A stretch of 64,000 bases of DNA from Phoronis australis (Eukaryota; Phoronida; Phoronidae), in NCBI GenBank assembly GCA_002633005.1, contig NMRA01000370.1:128229-192228 (forward strand). The letters run 5' to 3'. The notes under the pieces are model-generated. The model searched no databases and had not been told where the DNA came from. It was given only the letters and a program-made list of their open reading frames with translations. Shown piece after piece: positions 1-13,855 of this stretch. The position numbers and the translations under genes were made by a program. Positions within the stretch are counted from its first letter, which is position 1; each line of letters starts with the position of its first letter.

Positions 1-37
1 TTTTCCACCATTCTAAACATCTAATTTTGTATATAGT

Positions 38-234
38 AAAAATTACTGGTAATAACTATTGTGGTGGCAAAATTTTAATTACAAAATGGCGTAGCCACGT
101 AACTAACTTTCCTGTTAATTCCCCGTCATGCTCAGTCATCAGGGGAGACAACTCTGACAATGAATTTAGCTTCCGCCCAGCCGTCATGACGGGGAATTCT
201 GGGTCATTTTGTCTGAATGCTTTTGGTTTGTGCT
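38..234 (+). repeat. Dispersed repeat R1, copy 1
   Basis: About 190 bp beginning with ATTACTGGTAATAACTATT and ending near GGTCATTTTGTCTGAATGC. A second copy in the same orientation lies at about 46446-46620 in a PUS7 intron, and a short related piece is near 32380-32420. The open frame across it is a by-product of the repeat. Confidence 0.7.
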
Positions 235-2535
235 ATAGGTTGTTAGCGATCACACAAAACATTTCCCAGAAGTCTTTGAGCAGACAACAACATTTAATTT
301 GTAAAGAAGGCCAATTAAAACATAGTGCTAAGAATATGCGTTTTCATGAAGTTTTTGTCTTTAAACTGTGGTTCATCTTACCACAGACATATACGTCTGT
401 AACCTAGATCAGAGTTATTTGTTCTTGTTTTTCTTGCAGACATGACGTTTAAGTTTCTAGGGCAATAGGCCATGAATATCAAAACAAAACAATTAGTGAA
501 TCTAACTATTGCACTTTGATGGTGAAGTTATTTGAAAACATATGAGCAATCCATCACCTAAACACAAAACTGATTGTAAGGGTTATACTTGGATCTTGAT
601 CTACTATTCAAGTCTGAACTTGATTTGTCCATCATTTTTAGAAACTATTTGTTCTAAAAGCATTTTATTTATTGCAAGCTATTCTGATGTTAGTGTCTCT
701 TGGACAGAGTGTGATTAATTTGTCAAGCTGTTTATTAATTTATTTGTAAACACTTCCTGTGATTGTGTTGACATCGTTTCTACTCAAACTTTTCTCTAAT
801 TAGTTGTGGAACACGAGCGTGTGACTCACAATAGTCTTAAAGCTAACTCTTTCGATATGCACATTTCTTTAATTAGTAAAGGGTATCCATTGATTTTTTT
901 AATTATTAAAATTATTTATTAATTATCTTGTGATTGGTTTACTATCATTCTTTTAATTATTACTTAACACAAGTGATCATTGATATGCAATGCTAAACAA
1001 CAAATTCAATGAATTCATTTCTGCAAGACTTCTGGCTTAAATGACATTTTCTGCGGCAAACGAAAATGACATGATCCATGTTCTCTTCATAGTCTTATTG
1101 AATTCTCCGTTGGGAGCAATCAGTCTCTGACCAATCCATATTGCGCAAATGTGGACATTTTAACTCTCATTATCCAAAAGCAATCTTGCGCAGAATAAAA
1201 GGCTGAGCTAAACTCTCTAATTTGTGATTGCCTCTGATCCATTAATCTATTTTGTCCATGGCTGAAAAGTTTCCAAGAACATTCTGTTAGTTGATTGGAC
1301 ATCATCTTACTGGAATGTCTTTGTTAGTTGATTGGACGTAGCCTAATGTGAATTTCCTGGTGCCACGTCATTTCGATTTAGCCAAAATTGAACAGACCAC
1401 TTCAACTTAACTGATCAGAGAAACTTGCGGTTTCTTTTAATCATTAAATATCAGTTCATTTTTCGATTTTTTCATTTTCTCCTTCGATCTCCTCAGCTTC
1501 TGCTTGAAGGAGTGTGTTTATTCTTTAAAATGAAGGATTAAAGCTGCGTTTCGTCCCGTTCACCTGATTAATGAATCGAAATCGAATTAAGCCTTTCAAT
1601 CCGGTAAAATTGGTCTTATTTTGTGATACTGAGTCTTAGATTTTTGATTATTTTGAATTTTTATTTTGTGTTTGACTTGGTTTTTCATCTGCTTTTTTCA
1701 AATTGTTGTGAAAAATAAAAAGTTGCTATTTTTGATCCATTCTGTAAAAACCTTATCCTATACCACTGTACAGTGCACTCAGGAGGAATGGCAATCGACT
1801 CCAAAGATTTACCCAGGATACGACGTAGGCCAAGTCATGAATTTTCTTTCCTTGAGAAGATTTGGAAAATCTAGATTTTATGTGTGCAATTGCTTATTAT
1901 ATTCTCAAAAGGATCAAAGACGTTCGTAATTTTTTACTCCCTTGTCCACCATTTAGTGTGTTACAGTGCTTTCCCACTTATTTCACACAAAACATTTGTC
2001 AAAATTGTCATTTTTCAAAGCCGAGATTTTACTGCAGTGTGCTAAACTGATAAGCGTTTACTGTACTTAACAACACAAACCAAGCAACTGTTATTCTATG
2101 AAGGAGAAAGTGAGCTTAATTTGTCACCACATAAAGGATTACTAATGACATCAGTGAAATGAACATTGCTCCTGATGTATAGTGTTTCATTATCACCAAG
2201 TCACTACATTTAAGAGTCAGATCAATTCACTTTTTGCATGAAACCAAATGGAGACTTACTTGTTAAAAATATATGTAAGCTTACTTACTAGGGGAGGAGT
2301 TCAAACGTTTCAGTCGCCTACAATTGGCTTTCGTCAGTGACTGAGCGGCCCATGGCGCTTGTGTTCTTTAGTATTAGTTGGCTGTACATGGTAGCTAAGT
2401 TGACACCTTGGGATGGTTCAACTTTGACTTCTTGATTTTTGCTTGTATAGTGTTCTGAATTGTGGCAATCTTACTCGCCACATTCTTGATAAAATTAACT
2501 AAAAAATAGTGACTCTTACACAAAATATGAAGTTT
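235..2535. other. No gene seen
   Basis: AT-rich sequence with no exon-like frame, RNA gene or clear element. Open frames are short and show no recognisable protein. Confidence 0.5.
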
Positions 2536-2564
2536 AACCAAGGAGTGTACTACACTCCTTGGTT
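2536..2564. repeat. Perfect 14-bp inverted repeat with 1-base centre
   Basis: AACCAAGGAGTGTA at 2536-2549, one C, then its exact reverse complement at 2551-2564. It would form a tight hairpin or cruciform. It may be the core of a decayed foldback element. Confidence 0.85.
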
Positions 2565-4139
2565 TAACCATGGTGTTTTAATTTTTTCATTCCAAGTCAC
2601 TGCCACTCTTAATAAATCAAGTTAGTGGCAGAGTCATCCCATTCAAGCAATATTGATCTCCATTCAAACAAGGGTGTTCTTGATTTGTAATTATGACTGC
2701 TAACTCAACACATTGAATTACAAAATCCCATATCATTACCGGACTTACTAACTCAAAGCCCACTCACCACCGCTAAATGTCCATCCCTTCACTCGTTATT
2801 TGCAATTCGTGCTCTAATGCTCGTAATAAGCTGACATAGTCACCCTGCCTTTGACATCATAAGCATTGTATGAGCAATGAGAAATGGGAAATTCTCCACT
2901 ATTTACGTCGTTTGGGTGTCAGTATTATAGCCGGTAATTATTCCAAATTTCTCTAAACATCTGCCCCACCTCAGAAACTAAAGAGGTCGATTAAAAACAA
3001 CAAAAGCTTATCCTTCTGTATATCTAAATTTTCGATCAAGTTCACTTGCTTAACTTATCATACAGCCACAGGAAGTTTAGCTCCCCTTTCGCCTCACCCC
3101 CCATCCAATTACGTAGGCAGTTCCATTTACGCGGATTAAGAAAAGCAGAGCAACTTCACATTACAGGCACCCGTACTCACTCCGGTTCATTGCTGTCAAC
3201 TTCATCATCATCGTTTTGTCTGACAAATTGTTAAGTGTTCACTTTGAAAGCACTCATGTTCCTCGTAAAGGTTTGACTTATCCTTTGCTTATGATAGTTA
3301 CCTGGTAAATACTGCTTAATATGTCATCAGATGTTTGGTTTGGGAGAATTGAGACTGTGATCTTGTGTCAAAAACTAGGGTAAAATCTCACCAATACTGA
3401 CAAAAATAATCAAATAAATGTCAAAAATGTTAATTTTTCACTTTTCAAGAGCTTATAACACTGTAAGTTATGAATACTCATAAATTTTCAAAGACACTTC
3501 CGATGAGAAAGCTTCGCTCATGGAACAGAAACTAAGTTTTTTCTCCACAATTTAACATTCCAGCCCGACCAACCAATCACTTCACTATCGGCTATTTTGC
3601 TAGAATTGTCCATGAAGGAGGTCCGATGCTTACTTGCGAAACACTTCACTTTTATGGTATTTATGGTCTCGCGCTGGAAACGTGATGTACAGATTGCTCA
3701 CCATGGTATTTCCACAAACATGTGGATTGTGATTGGTTGGAATAAGTTAAGTTCATTCATTAGAATGACTCTGAAAACTGAATTGATTTACACATTAACG
3801 TATCTTAGAATTCCCAAGTTTTGCCTATTAACTTGTAATTGGTTTACATAGACATTAAAAATTCAATTACTTGAAATAACACTGTGGAGTCATTGAAAAT
3901 TAGTCATGTTTGCAATTATGCAGATGTTTTCAAAGCGGAAAATGAGAATATATTATCTTCAATCAAAATTTTGTAGTTTTAATTCACCATTTTGCCAAGT
4001 TTGAACTGTTCTACATTAAAGACATGTTCTTCTAGGGCATCACACCATTTTCAGATATTATATCCTCTGCTGTGCAGTAGCGTAAAACCTATGTCACACT
4101 GAAGTTGATGCATTATCTAAGTAAGAAGGAAGCTTCGTA
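2565..4139. other. No gene seen
   Basis: Unremarkable AT-rich sequence. Short open frames at 3046-3234 and 3597-3851 have no recognisable domains or splice context. Confidence 0.45.
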
Positions 4140-4726
4140 TTTCAATCATATTCTCTATCAAGCTGCAGATAGAGCATACCCAAGCGCCTGACAAATTTGC
4201 TGACCTTGACTGCATTTTCAAGGTCATAGCTAGAAAATAGAGTTCTGCTTGGGAAAATATCGTTTGCGTAATATCTCAAGAATGGAATTTTGGATTTTGT
4301 TCATATTTTACACTGAAGTGTAGGTGGTGCTTCTCCATGCGCCAGCTGATATTAATGACCTTGACCTAATTTTCAAGGTCAAAAAATTAGAATTTGACTT
4401 GCTAAGACTGTTGGTGCAACATCTCGAGAATAAAGCTTTACATTTCACACCTTATGTAGAGTATCTCCAGGCACCAGTCGCATCTGTTGACCTTGACCTC
4501 ATTTCAAGGTCACTGAAAAAATAAAGTTTTACATAAAAGATGTCATTGATGCAATTATACTGAAGAAGGAAGTTTTGAATTGGTTGATGTTGTGTATAAC
4601 CGAGGTGCTTCTCCAGGCGCTAGTTGATTTTGGCGACCTTGACCTCATGTTGAAGGTGAGAAATATTGAACTTATGTCATATTGTGCGCATCTCAAAAGT
4701 TTTGGGATTTGTAATTGATTGGTCAT
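4140..4726 (+). repeat. Degenerate ~130-160-bp tandem array with TGACCTTGACC...AAGGTCA cores
   Basis: Four diverged units, each containing TGACCTTGAC or GACCTTGACC followed by TCAAGGTCA or a decayed form of it, with cores near 4201, 4360, 4489 and 4636. Flanking text such as GCTTCTCCAGGCGC and AAGTTTTACAT or AAGCTTTACAT also recurs. The core is an everted pair of AGGTCA half-sites, the shape bound by nuclear receptors, but here it is best read as satellite sequence. Confidence 0.75.
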
Positions 4727-6118
4727 TTTCGTTTGAAAAATTCGTCACCACATAAAATTTTAGCCTTAAAAATGCATAAATCCCAAGGCAGCAGTGGCAA
4801 TTTGGTCACTCTATGACAAATCCTTATGTTTTCATAGTAGATACACTTAAAGTGACTTTAAACAAAACTTAGTAGTAGACATGGGGTTGGTTGCATATTT
4901 TGCCGATAAAAAAAATGAAGCATTTTTAATGCCAAACTCGGTACTAGTAATTATTTCTTACCTTGTCATTGTTTCCTAACAGCCACGTGCTTGGTAATTC
5001 ATTCAGTGTCTATGCCGTTCTCTATTACTGTACTTTGTGCAGAGGTCTAATTTCACGTAAGTAAGTGATGGTCATTAGATACCATCTTGCTATTATCCCT
5101 GATGCAGATAATTGAATATCGGAAATCTACGCGGTTTAAATGGATAATCCTTGGTCACAGATTTGCTTGACTAATTTCAAGCGTTATGGTAAAAAGTTCT
5201 TCAGTTTAGGACTATATGGTGAACATGGAGAACTTATCCTCTAACTCCACAAAAATAATATTTCATGAAAAAAATTCCTTTGATGGGTTGCATTGGTAAT
5301 TGTTGTGACCAGACAACATTTGGTAAAATTTTTCACTTATTTAGCACACAATGGGAAAAGTGAAATTTTATTAAACCAAAATTTCCTCTACAAATATCAA
5401 TACTAAGAAATTTACTAATGATATTACCAGAGAATGATTCAATGTTCCTGCCAACTTTTATGTCCTTATATTTCTTTTTTAATCAAATTTAGAAAACGAC
5501 CAAGCACTTTAGTCACACGGTCGATTTTGTACTTGGGTCTTATTCCGATTTTGACGGAATTCTTAAGCAGCATTCAGCCCTGCTTTCTGTTAAAAACAAG
5601 TTCTGATGTGGTACACTTACCCGTTTTGTCTTTTTCCCTGTTTGCAAAAGCACGGGTTTAAGGAGGTTCAACAGTTTTAATTTATCGTTGATTGACACTT
5701 AACACCAGTCAGCATCAGTTTTTAGACATCACGTATTCCGTTGAGCCTCGTAGATACCTTGTTATAGGGACACGGGTGTCCTTAAAGTCCACAAGTATTG
5801 TCTTGAAGATGATCAATGAAATCACTTGTCTTAAATGAGTTAATGTTAAATTGGATCTCAGTGTCTGGTCATCAGTCACTCCGCTCAGTATTCCTCGCCA
5901 GCTGATCTGTTCTCTTGGTTACAGAACCCCTGGACCGCTGTGTTTTGTCGTTAATTTTTGTTTTAATGAAAACTTGACATTCAACATAACCCAAACCAAG
6001 GTTATTGGAAGAACGCAGTCTGGTACTGATCAGCTCGAGGGCTTTGTACAGTCATTGTCCGTGATGAAGTAGAAATGAATAACCATGGCCTTGTTATGCA
6101 GAATCTCTTGATATCTTA
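4727..6118. other. No gene seen
   Basis: AT-rich, with short open frames only and no recognised element. Confidence 0.45.
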
Positions 6119-6587
6119 AGGCCCTTTCATACTGACTTAACTCCGGTCTGAACGGAGCGTCGACGTAAACTGCTAAGTTAACTGAACCGTGCATACCGGC
6201 TTCGTTAGTTAACGAACATCGATAAGATGTTGCCATCATTGAAGTAATTGCAAGGTGGCGCTGGTGCATCGCCTCCACGCAAAGATTTTTTTAATTTGAC
6301 TATTTGAGAACATTTACATATGCTAATTGACATAAAACTTTATTTCTACTTCGATCGGTGATTAGTTGAGCAAAATAGAAGCAACTGTCAGCGACGACAC
6401 TGCCCTTTAATTGTTGACGATGGCAGTGGCCCCTGGCACTAACTTCGATGAGACTGGAGTTGACTGTTCATACCACACCGCAGCTGTTTGCTGGCGCTGT
6501 TAACTTTGATCCAGGATCAAAGTTAAATGTTCATACTGACTGCAACTCCCCAAAAAACAACGCATCGACGTTAGTGTGAAAGGGCTT
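6119..6587. mobile_element. Harbinger-like non-autonomous DNA transposon, copy 1
   Basis: 469 bp with imperfect terminal inverted repeats AGGCCCTTTCATACT and AGTGTGAAAGGGCTT, flanked on both sides by TTA (6116-6118 and 6588-6590). A 3-bp target duplication and GGCCCTTTCA-type ends fit PIF/Harbinger. No transposase frame is present. A related copy lies at 24951-25600. Confidence 0.7.
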
Positions 6588-6590
6588 TTA

Positions 6591-9069
6591 GACAACTGTC
6601 TTACTATGATAAAGAACAGCCAAAATGGGACTCATTAGAAACTTGGCCCGTTTGACGACACCATGTACTTCATCAATAGATTTGTATAATTCCCGCTGTT
6701 GCTAAGAGGCCTGTCTGATCTTGAAGATCCTTTTAGTGTTGCCTAAAGCACTTGCTGCATCAGCCGTTGCTTCATGTCGGCTATAATATACTGACATATC
6801 AACGAGGAACACTGGTGAGTTTTAGTACTGTAGTTCGAATCATTTTTACCTCGAGGTACAGGACAGAAATTAGCAAAAGCAGATTTGTAAGATTTCCTTT
6901 CTTTGGTACACGTTGATGAATGGTTTTGTTAACTTTTGCTATTACTCATTAAAATCAAAAGTTTTGTTGATATTTGGCTAAGTACAGGTGGTGGTTAAGG
7001 TCCTACATTGTGTTAGGCCTTAACTGAAGAATTTTTACTCAGTACTAGTTAGTCATTGTGCTGGAAGCAACCTTTTCTTCAAAAACAAAAGTTTATGAGT
7101 TTACATCTGTAGTGGTGGTTGACCCCATAGAGAGCCAGGCAACTGTCAGATGGACAGTTTGCTGTTTGTAAGCCAGCAATCTGTTCACTGTCACAATAAA
7201 AAACACCAGAATTTTTCAGAAACGCTTGGACTTGTAGCCATGGACATGATGTGAGACATAGATGGCAGCACCACTGCTATGTGTACTTATAAGATATGAA
7301 ATAGTTATTTTGGGATGATGTTATCCCAACTATAATTCCACACCTGTTGAGCGTGCAGTACCACAGGTAAGTGGAATTTATGTTGTTTTATTTCTCAACA
7401 AAAAAGCATTACGAAAATATAGTCTATTATTAGTATGGTTTGCCATTTATTGTCATAAAACATCAACTGATATATATATTTGTAGCTAGGGATCTTCTTT
7501 GGCTTCCTCATTATGTATTCATAATTCTATGTCATTCGGATCTTCTGTAAAAGTTGTCCAAATTTGGTTCATTGTCTTTCATCGTTACCTATTATCCCCA
7601 CTAAACAAGATCAATCCCTCTTACCTGTGTGTGTGTGGTTTTTGGTTTCGAGAAAGCTTAAAAGTCGTGAGGATAAACACTGCGGTAGTCCGTCCGTAAT
7701 GTTACCATGTGCCGGGCAGTACAGGTAGTTGCTCACAGATGTTCATGTCGTTGTGATGATCTGTCCACAGAAATTCTCAGTTACCATGCACAGAGTGACC
7801 TTAGCGATTGACAAGCGCTGCAGTTCTTAGTTGGCTGTAGTCTGTTTACCTGTGACGTATCTAGTATTCCTTTTGAACCACTGTTTGTGAATGTGTGGTC
7901 CCACTCTCTTGGGATTATACTGGTGAATACTAGAGGACCTCTTCAAACTAAATGCTTCAAAACTTTTGTTGTTATTCTTGTACTTTATCTGTCCGTGTCA
8001 ACGCCCTTACTTGGGTACATGCTCACCCCTGATTTTCCAAATGTTCTCCTTTAAGTACCCGTACTGGGTCAGATGGACATTCTGACCTTGGTACTCAATA
8101 ATTTCTACTCTGACCCTCCTGTTTTCTGCAACAATCCAACTTACCAGTTTAAAAGAAGGACCATGGTAAGAGAAGTTTATCAAATCACTGTCAAGCAGAA
8201 TTTGTACCTAGTTTACCAAACTGCATCACACCCAAAGACCATGCTTCATAAGTGCTCTCCTGTCACAACTCAGTATTTGGATAATTTGAAAAGAGGGTTA
8301 AATCTTCCGTTGCAAATTGTTTGATGTTCTTAATTGAACATGTTTAGTCATTCACATAGGATAATTTCCTTCTAACTGTCTCTTCAGAATTCATAACTGG
8401 TATCCTTTGGTGGCGCTGCGAAAATTATTGTGGTGCATTGTTGTTTAGGATGCAATGCCTCATTTTAGCATAAATTTTAACAAGCAGAACCATTTGTAGT
8501 TTGGACACAACGCCTCGTTTTCAAGCAAATGGCAAATTCACACAGGTAGTGAATTGCGTGACTTCTCTGTCAAATTTCTTAACATTGAGAAAAGCAGGAC
8601 GTTATCACTGGCATTATTTGTACTGAACATATATCATAAGACAGGTTTTTTAACACTAGCCCGCCTTTAAAAATGAAAATGGTGGTTTTGGCGGTAATCC
8701 TTACCCAAGAGATTTTCCCAGGCATATCGTATGTAATTATCTAAGAACATAACATTTTCCACCTGGCTATATATAGTTATTTTTTTCTTTCTTTGTTACC
8801 TAAGCGCAACACAATATGTTGCGGAAATCAGCAGTGACAAGAAAAACCAGCCATTTTCTACTTAATTGTGCATTATAAGTGCAACTGAAAACCAAGGAAT
8901 TGTCTTAATTCTAATTAAATGGTAATAATATCGCCCACGGTGGATTTAATTTAATTAATCCACAAGAATCCCCCAACGGTAGTGTCGTGTAACTCTGTTC
9001 CTGGTTGATTTATCAATATTATATTCCTTTTGTTATCGTGGTATTTATATGTACACTCCTCATACTTAC
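6591..9069. other. No gene assigned
   Basis: No recognised gene. Two strings with splice-like edges (6736-6813 and 7305-7366) have open frames but no recognisable protein. Confidence 0.4.
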
Positions 9070-9151
9070 AGTAAAGTCTTGCCAATTTTAGGTCATGTGA
9101 CACCTTATCCAGTAAAGTCTTGCCAATTTTAGGTCATGTGACACCTTATCG
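9070..9151 (+). repeat. 41-bp tandem duplication
   Basis: AGTAAAGTCTTGCCAATTTT and the following 21 bases (through GACACCTTATC) occur twice head to tail, starting at 9070 and 9111, nearly identical, so the duplication looks recent. Confidence 0.9.
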
Positions 9152-9161
9152 ACACGTCTGT

Positions 9162-9299
9162 GTATTTAGCCAATCTTCAGAAACTACAGATTTTAACTCG
9201 GTAAAAGTATATATTCTCCGTACAATTTCATTTTCAACTTTTTGCCAATCTGCCTTTATTGGGTCACGTGACCATGCTTTTTTTGTAAAATTTTCCCAA
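9162..9299 (+). repeat. Dispersed repeat R3, copy 1
   Basis: Shares AGATTTTAACTC and AAAAGTAYATATT and the closing ATTGGGTNACGTGACCATG-like text with 43959-44100, which lies between PUS7 exons 14 and 15. A more diverged relative with GTCACGTGACCATACG is near 44550. Confidence 0.5.
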
Positions 9300-9529
9300 C
9301 AATAAAGATACATCGATAACTAAGCAACATGATCAAATTTCATGTCATACAAATTATCAGGATGAATTCTTAAAAGTGCTGATCCAGTTTTCTAAATTAT
9401 TATTGCTTGGTGAAACTAAATTTCTTCAAGTATGTTGTTTTGTCGTGAAGTTGGTTTTTTGTTTGTTTCTTGTTCGCATGCTACAGATTGCAACTCTTAT
9501 CGGATGAACGCAAAATTTACATACAACAT

Positions 9530-10172
9530 GTGTTACATGAATAGCTCAAAACTTATTGTTTTTTGTTGCAATCTGACTCAAGATGGCTCTGTGGCGGCCA
9601 TTTTTTACTTTTCTTTGTTTGCAGAGCCATAGCTCCACTATTTCTGGTCAGATTTTTCTGATTTTCCTTTCTGAGGATAGATTATTCCAAGGGCTCCCGT
9701 GAATGTCTTTTTTTGTTTTTCTGTAGTTGTTACAGTTCTCGAGTTATTCATGATTTTCCGAGGACTGATCTTCAAATACATGAGTTTTTGTGCCGTATCT
9801 TTGGCGTCCCTTGCCGGATCTCTCAAAAATTTAGTATTTGGATAGGCCTTTCAAGCGCTATCAGCATTGTGAAACACATTTCTTGCAATGACTTACCGTT
9901 CTCACGATACTCAAGATATACTGACCTTTGGTTGACTACGTAATTATAGCTGCACTTTGTTATGCTATCATATTTGTGCGAGAGATCGCAGTTTTCGTCT
10001 GATCGACTTGAAATTTACTTACAATGTTTATCTTGTCAATAGCCCGAGGAATCTTGGTCTTGGGCAAAATTGGACCCAAAGTGGCACTGTGACCGCCATT
10101 TTTTGCATTATGTTTGTGGAGCCCTAGCTCCGGTGTTCGTTGACCGAACCTTTTCAAATTTGGTATCAGCAA
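9530..10172 (+). repeat. Two diverged copies of a GCCATTTTTT-containing repeat about 0.5 kb apart
   Basis: GGCTCTGTGGCGGCCATTTT followed by GAGCCATAGCTCC near 9582-9636 recurs as GGCACTGTGACCGCCATTTT followed by GAGCCCTAGCTCC near 10083-10132. This suggests a decayed satellite or tandem duplication with a period near 500 bp. Confidence 0.55.
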
Positions 10173-13100
10173 TATAATATGATATTGTAGTAAGTGTCAG
10201 GGTCATGATTGTTTATGTTCTTGGTTTCATCATCGATCTCACCTGTAAATTTTAATTTCTTTCACCAAGTGCCGCTCTTCAGAGCACTTTAATTTCATTT
10301 TCATTTTTTACAGCTTCTGAGTTTGTTCACGAATATTATAAAAGTCTGATTTCTTGATCGCCCCTCGTGCAAAAGTGGAACATTTTAAAAATGAGCTCTG
10401 TCAGAGTTGTGGAAAACGGTTTCTGAAAGTTTCCTATAAAATCAGTCTACCATTTCTGTGATGCTCTGAAGTTAGCCAAGTTTGGACATAACCTCAATAT
10501 TGCAGCCAAGTGAAGTCTTGTTTTGTCATCAATGTCAAGTAGTAACATGAAATTCTGGGTTTTAAATAACGTTTTGGCAAAATTTGGGAAGAAAGCAACT
10601 TAATGTTAGATAACTGGTTTCCATTTTTGGGAGGAATCAGACAGTCAAACTTTGACGATTACCAATATGAAATAGTTAGTAACATGAAGCAACTTATGAC
10701 TCATCTTTATCGTGTATGCCTGTATTTTTGAAATCTTTATTTTTGTTGCCTGTTTAATAATTCAATCATTGAGTTTTGTTTTTTAAAAGTTTCACAGCTA
10801 ATTCTAAGATACCCCTGGGCTAGTTTGTCATCATTATATTCTGAATCCAGCCATAAAATTGACTTGAACCTGATGGTACCCTAGTGAAACCCAGAACTCA
10901 AAACTATTGAGGCTCTGACTGTCTAAGGATTATGCTCGTTGTTAGGTTGTCCTCGAATTTCACCTCGAGTTTGTCTGGCCGTTGTGTTCATCGCATATAT
11001 GTTACAACAAACTTGACACTAAGAAGTTTGTTCACATTGTCGTTAAATCGCCTGGTGGTTGCTCGCTGATTGGATAGTGAAACCTAGAAAGATTTTTGAG
11101 GGAAAATGTTTTCTATCAGTGGTAATTCATGAGGCGCTCTGCATTCAAATTTCACTGCATTATTTGGGGGTTAAGAGCTCTCTGTTCAGAGGTGATACAC
11201 TCAAGATGAGTCATCCGACTGTGCCCAGGCAGGGTGGACAATAGGTGTTGGAACATATGAACAAAATGCAACATATGAACAAAATGCAGTTGCAATGTGC
11301 AATATTTCATTCATCTCTTTTCTTCTGTTGCAGTTAACCGATTTTTGCCGTTCAAACAATGAAAATGTTCATTTTTCAATAACATATTTACATTTCATAG
11401 TCCGCAATGTCTAAAATCTTCAGGAAATTGTGTTGCCACAAACAAGCAATAGTTATCACTGACACCCATCTCTGTTTCTTAATCCTCAAAAAACTAAAAA
11501 AGTTGTTCATTAAAGTCCTAGCACTCTGGTAAATGGTAAATGTCTATTGTAATCCCAACTGGTAAGAAGCGTTCATAGTTGCCGGTTGGGAAATGAAATG
11601 TAGCACCTAATGTACAATATTTGCATTTTCACCGTTATACAGACTCCCGGCGCCAACTATTGTCATAAATAAACAATGAAAAATCACTTATTGTCGTTGC
11701 ACGCGTGGTTGCTTTTGCTCTAATTATTTAGTTTGATAGGAATGATTTAATGCAATGATATGAAACTTGACAATCATTTAGTCTGTGTTTAACGTGAAGT
11801 AATTACGCATTGATGGGCAAGGTTACACAGGTTTATGACCAACTTTATGCTGACTTTAACCTTGGCCTGATGTGTGGTGTCATCTTAAATGTATTTTTAA
11901 TTTCATCCACAGCCACTTGTGTACAAAAAATGCCTGTCAATTTTTCTCTACAGGTCTTCGGCTGCCATCACTGACAGCTGGATTTCAAAAGCTATCTCTG
12001 CTTATGTATTGTACAATGTCACATTGAAGGACAAGATAATTGGTGGAAAGTGAAACTTTATTTTTTGATTTTTCCTTTGAAAGATACATAGCGATAACTA
12101 ATGCTTTCAAGTGTTCCATGACAACTACCAATAGACATTTTAAAAAATTGCACACTTGTGTCAATGTTGTGAAAAATGAAAAAATGGCTCATCACTTTCG
12201 TGATTGTTTTTGTCCGAAAGCGGTGAGGTTTCATGGTGATAACTGTTCTCTAACAGTCTGATAAACTAATAAGCCTCTTTCTTCTAGATAGTTTATCAAC
12301 TCTGGTACTTTCAAATGCTTTAAATTAAGAATTTTCCATAGCCTTACACTTCAACATAATCCCTAGAATAAGCTCGACACATCCAAAACTACGCCAATGT
12401 TGTCAGTAATGTTTTCTTTAACCTCTGGGATGAAGGAGTCCTCTAATGGGGACAACGCTTTCCAGTAAACTTAAGGCATAGCATCAGAGTTTTTGAAATT
12501 ATTTTTAAATAGGTTAAAAACTTTACTGTGAAGCAAGTTATCCTCTCAAAAATGTGCAAAGTTTGCTCCCTTTTCCGCTTAGGGCTTAAAGGTGTAGTTA
12601 GCGCTGTTAACATAATATTACTATTACCCTGGGGCATCTAAGTCTACACTGGTAAACGCTAAATGTCTGATTTCATGTTGGGACTGTCAACAAAAATCGA
12701 GTAATTACTAAAACGTGTGTCGGTATTTGGCCAATTTTTGTTCGTTTCTCTGGGTAAAACTGATCCTAACTTACTTTTTTATGCGGATTTCAATTTCATT
12801 AACTCAACATTGGAGAAATCACCTGGTCGTAATCAAATTATTTTAGCCGATTATTTATTGCTATGAAGCCATATGCAGTAATTGCTAAACTCTGCACAAT
12901 AGATCAGATGTTTGATTAAAAAGGCCTCTCGATGGCAACAGCACTTGTGCAATTCTATTGATCAGTGTTAGGTACCCTGAAATGGACCCAAGTTTCCATG
13001 TATATTTTGGTGAAGGTTCAGTTACAGGAACACTGAACACATGGTAATCACATTATTGTTAACTTAAGTGACAGGAACTTTGAACAGTGTCACATTTTAG

Positions 13101-13855
13101 TGGGTGTTTAGTTACAGCAACATCCTACATAGTCTTGTCACGTTTTCTTACCAAGATCAAATATGCTTTAGTTTCTTAATCTTACTTGCAATGAATTTTG
13201 ATTTATAGAAATAATTTACCTTGTTACCTTCTCCTGTGCCCTGACTGGGTACCTTCTTGCCTCTTCACAGTTAGAGCCTATTCATTTCATTTACTTTGTT
13301 AATGGTTTAAGTATTGTTAATAATCATTGGCAAGTCAGAGGTAATCTGTTTGAAGCTTTTGAGCTGATTACAAGAGGTATAGACCACTGAGTATGCAAAC
13401 TGATGCTTGATTAATTCCCTTGTATTTCCCTAGGGGTCTCAATGAGACCTTTTGTAATGCTTACCTAATTCTGTTGAGTATTGATGTAATATTGTAATAT
13501 TGACTAATAATAGGTGTGGAATGTTTTCTGTCATGGATTTAGGCTAAAGCTAAAGTTTTTTGCATAACATTCTATTTTTATGACTATAATAGCTTTTCCA
13601 GTTTTTTGGCATTTTACTTTTGATTTTAGCATGCGTGATGCATTTGGTCAGTTGTCTGGTTATTCCTTTGAAAATGTACAAACAATATTTGCCAACATTT
13701 TTGCTATGTTTTTATTGACTTGGCAGGCTTAAATAATTTCAAGATGTTCTAGGGGTATTCACAAATACGCTAGAGTTTGCATACTTTTTAAAAGGCAAGG
13801 GTATAATTTCTCTTACCGCACATCAACAATACAACTTCAGTACTTTTGTTTACAA
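10173..13855. other. No gene seen; repeat R2 copy at 11315-11604
   Basis: AT-rich sequence without recognisable exons apart from the dispersed repeat R2. The open frame at 12040-12261 shows no family features. Confidence 0.4.
11315..11604 (+). repeat. Dispersed repeat R2, copy 1
   Basis: About 290 bp beginning CTTTTCTTCTGTTGCAGTTA and ending near GGTTGGGAAATGAAATGTAG. A second copy in the same orientation is at 38141-38410, in the last-but-one placed GTF3C1 intron. Confidence 0.75.

Noticed and set aside
6736-6813. Possible exon between TTTTAG and GTGAGT
   Set aside because: Splice-like edges, but the peptide matches nothing I recognise and the length is within chance.
7305-7366. Possible exon LFWDDVIPTIIPHLLSVQYH before a GTAAGT donor
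   Set aside because: The acceptor is poor, with no pyrimidine tract. A 20-codon open stretch is expected by chance.
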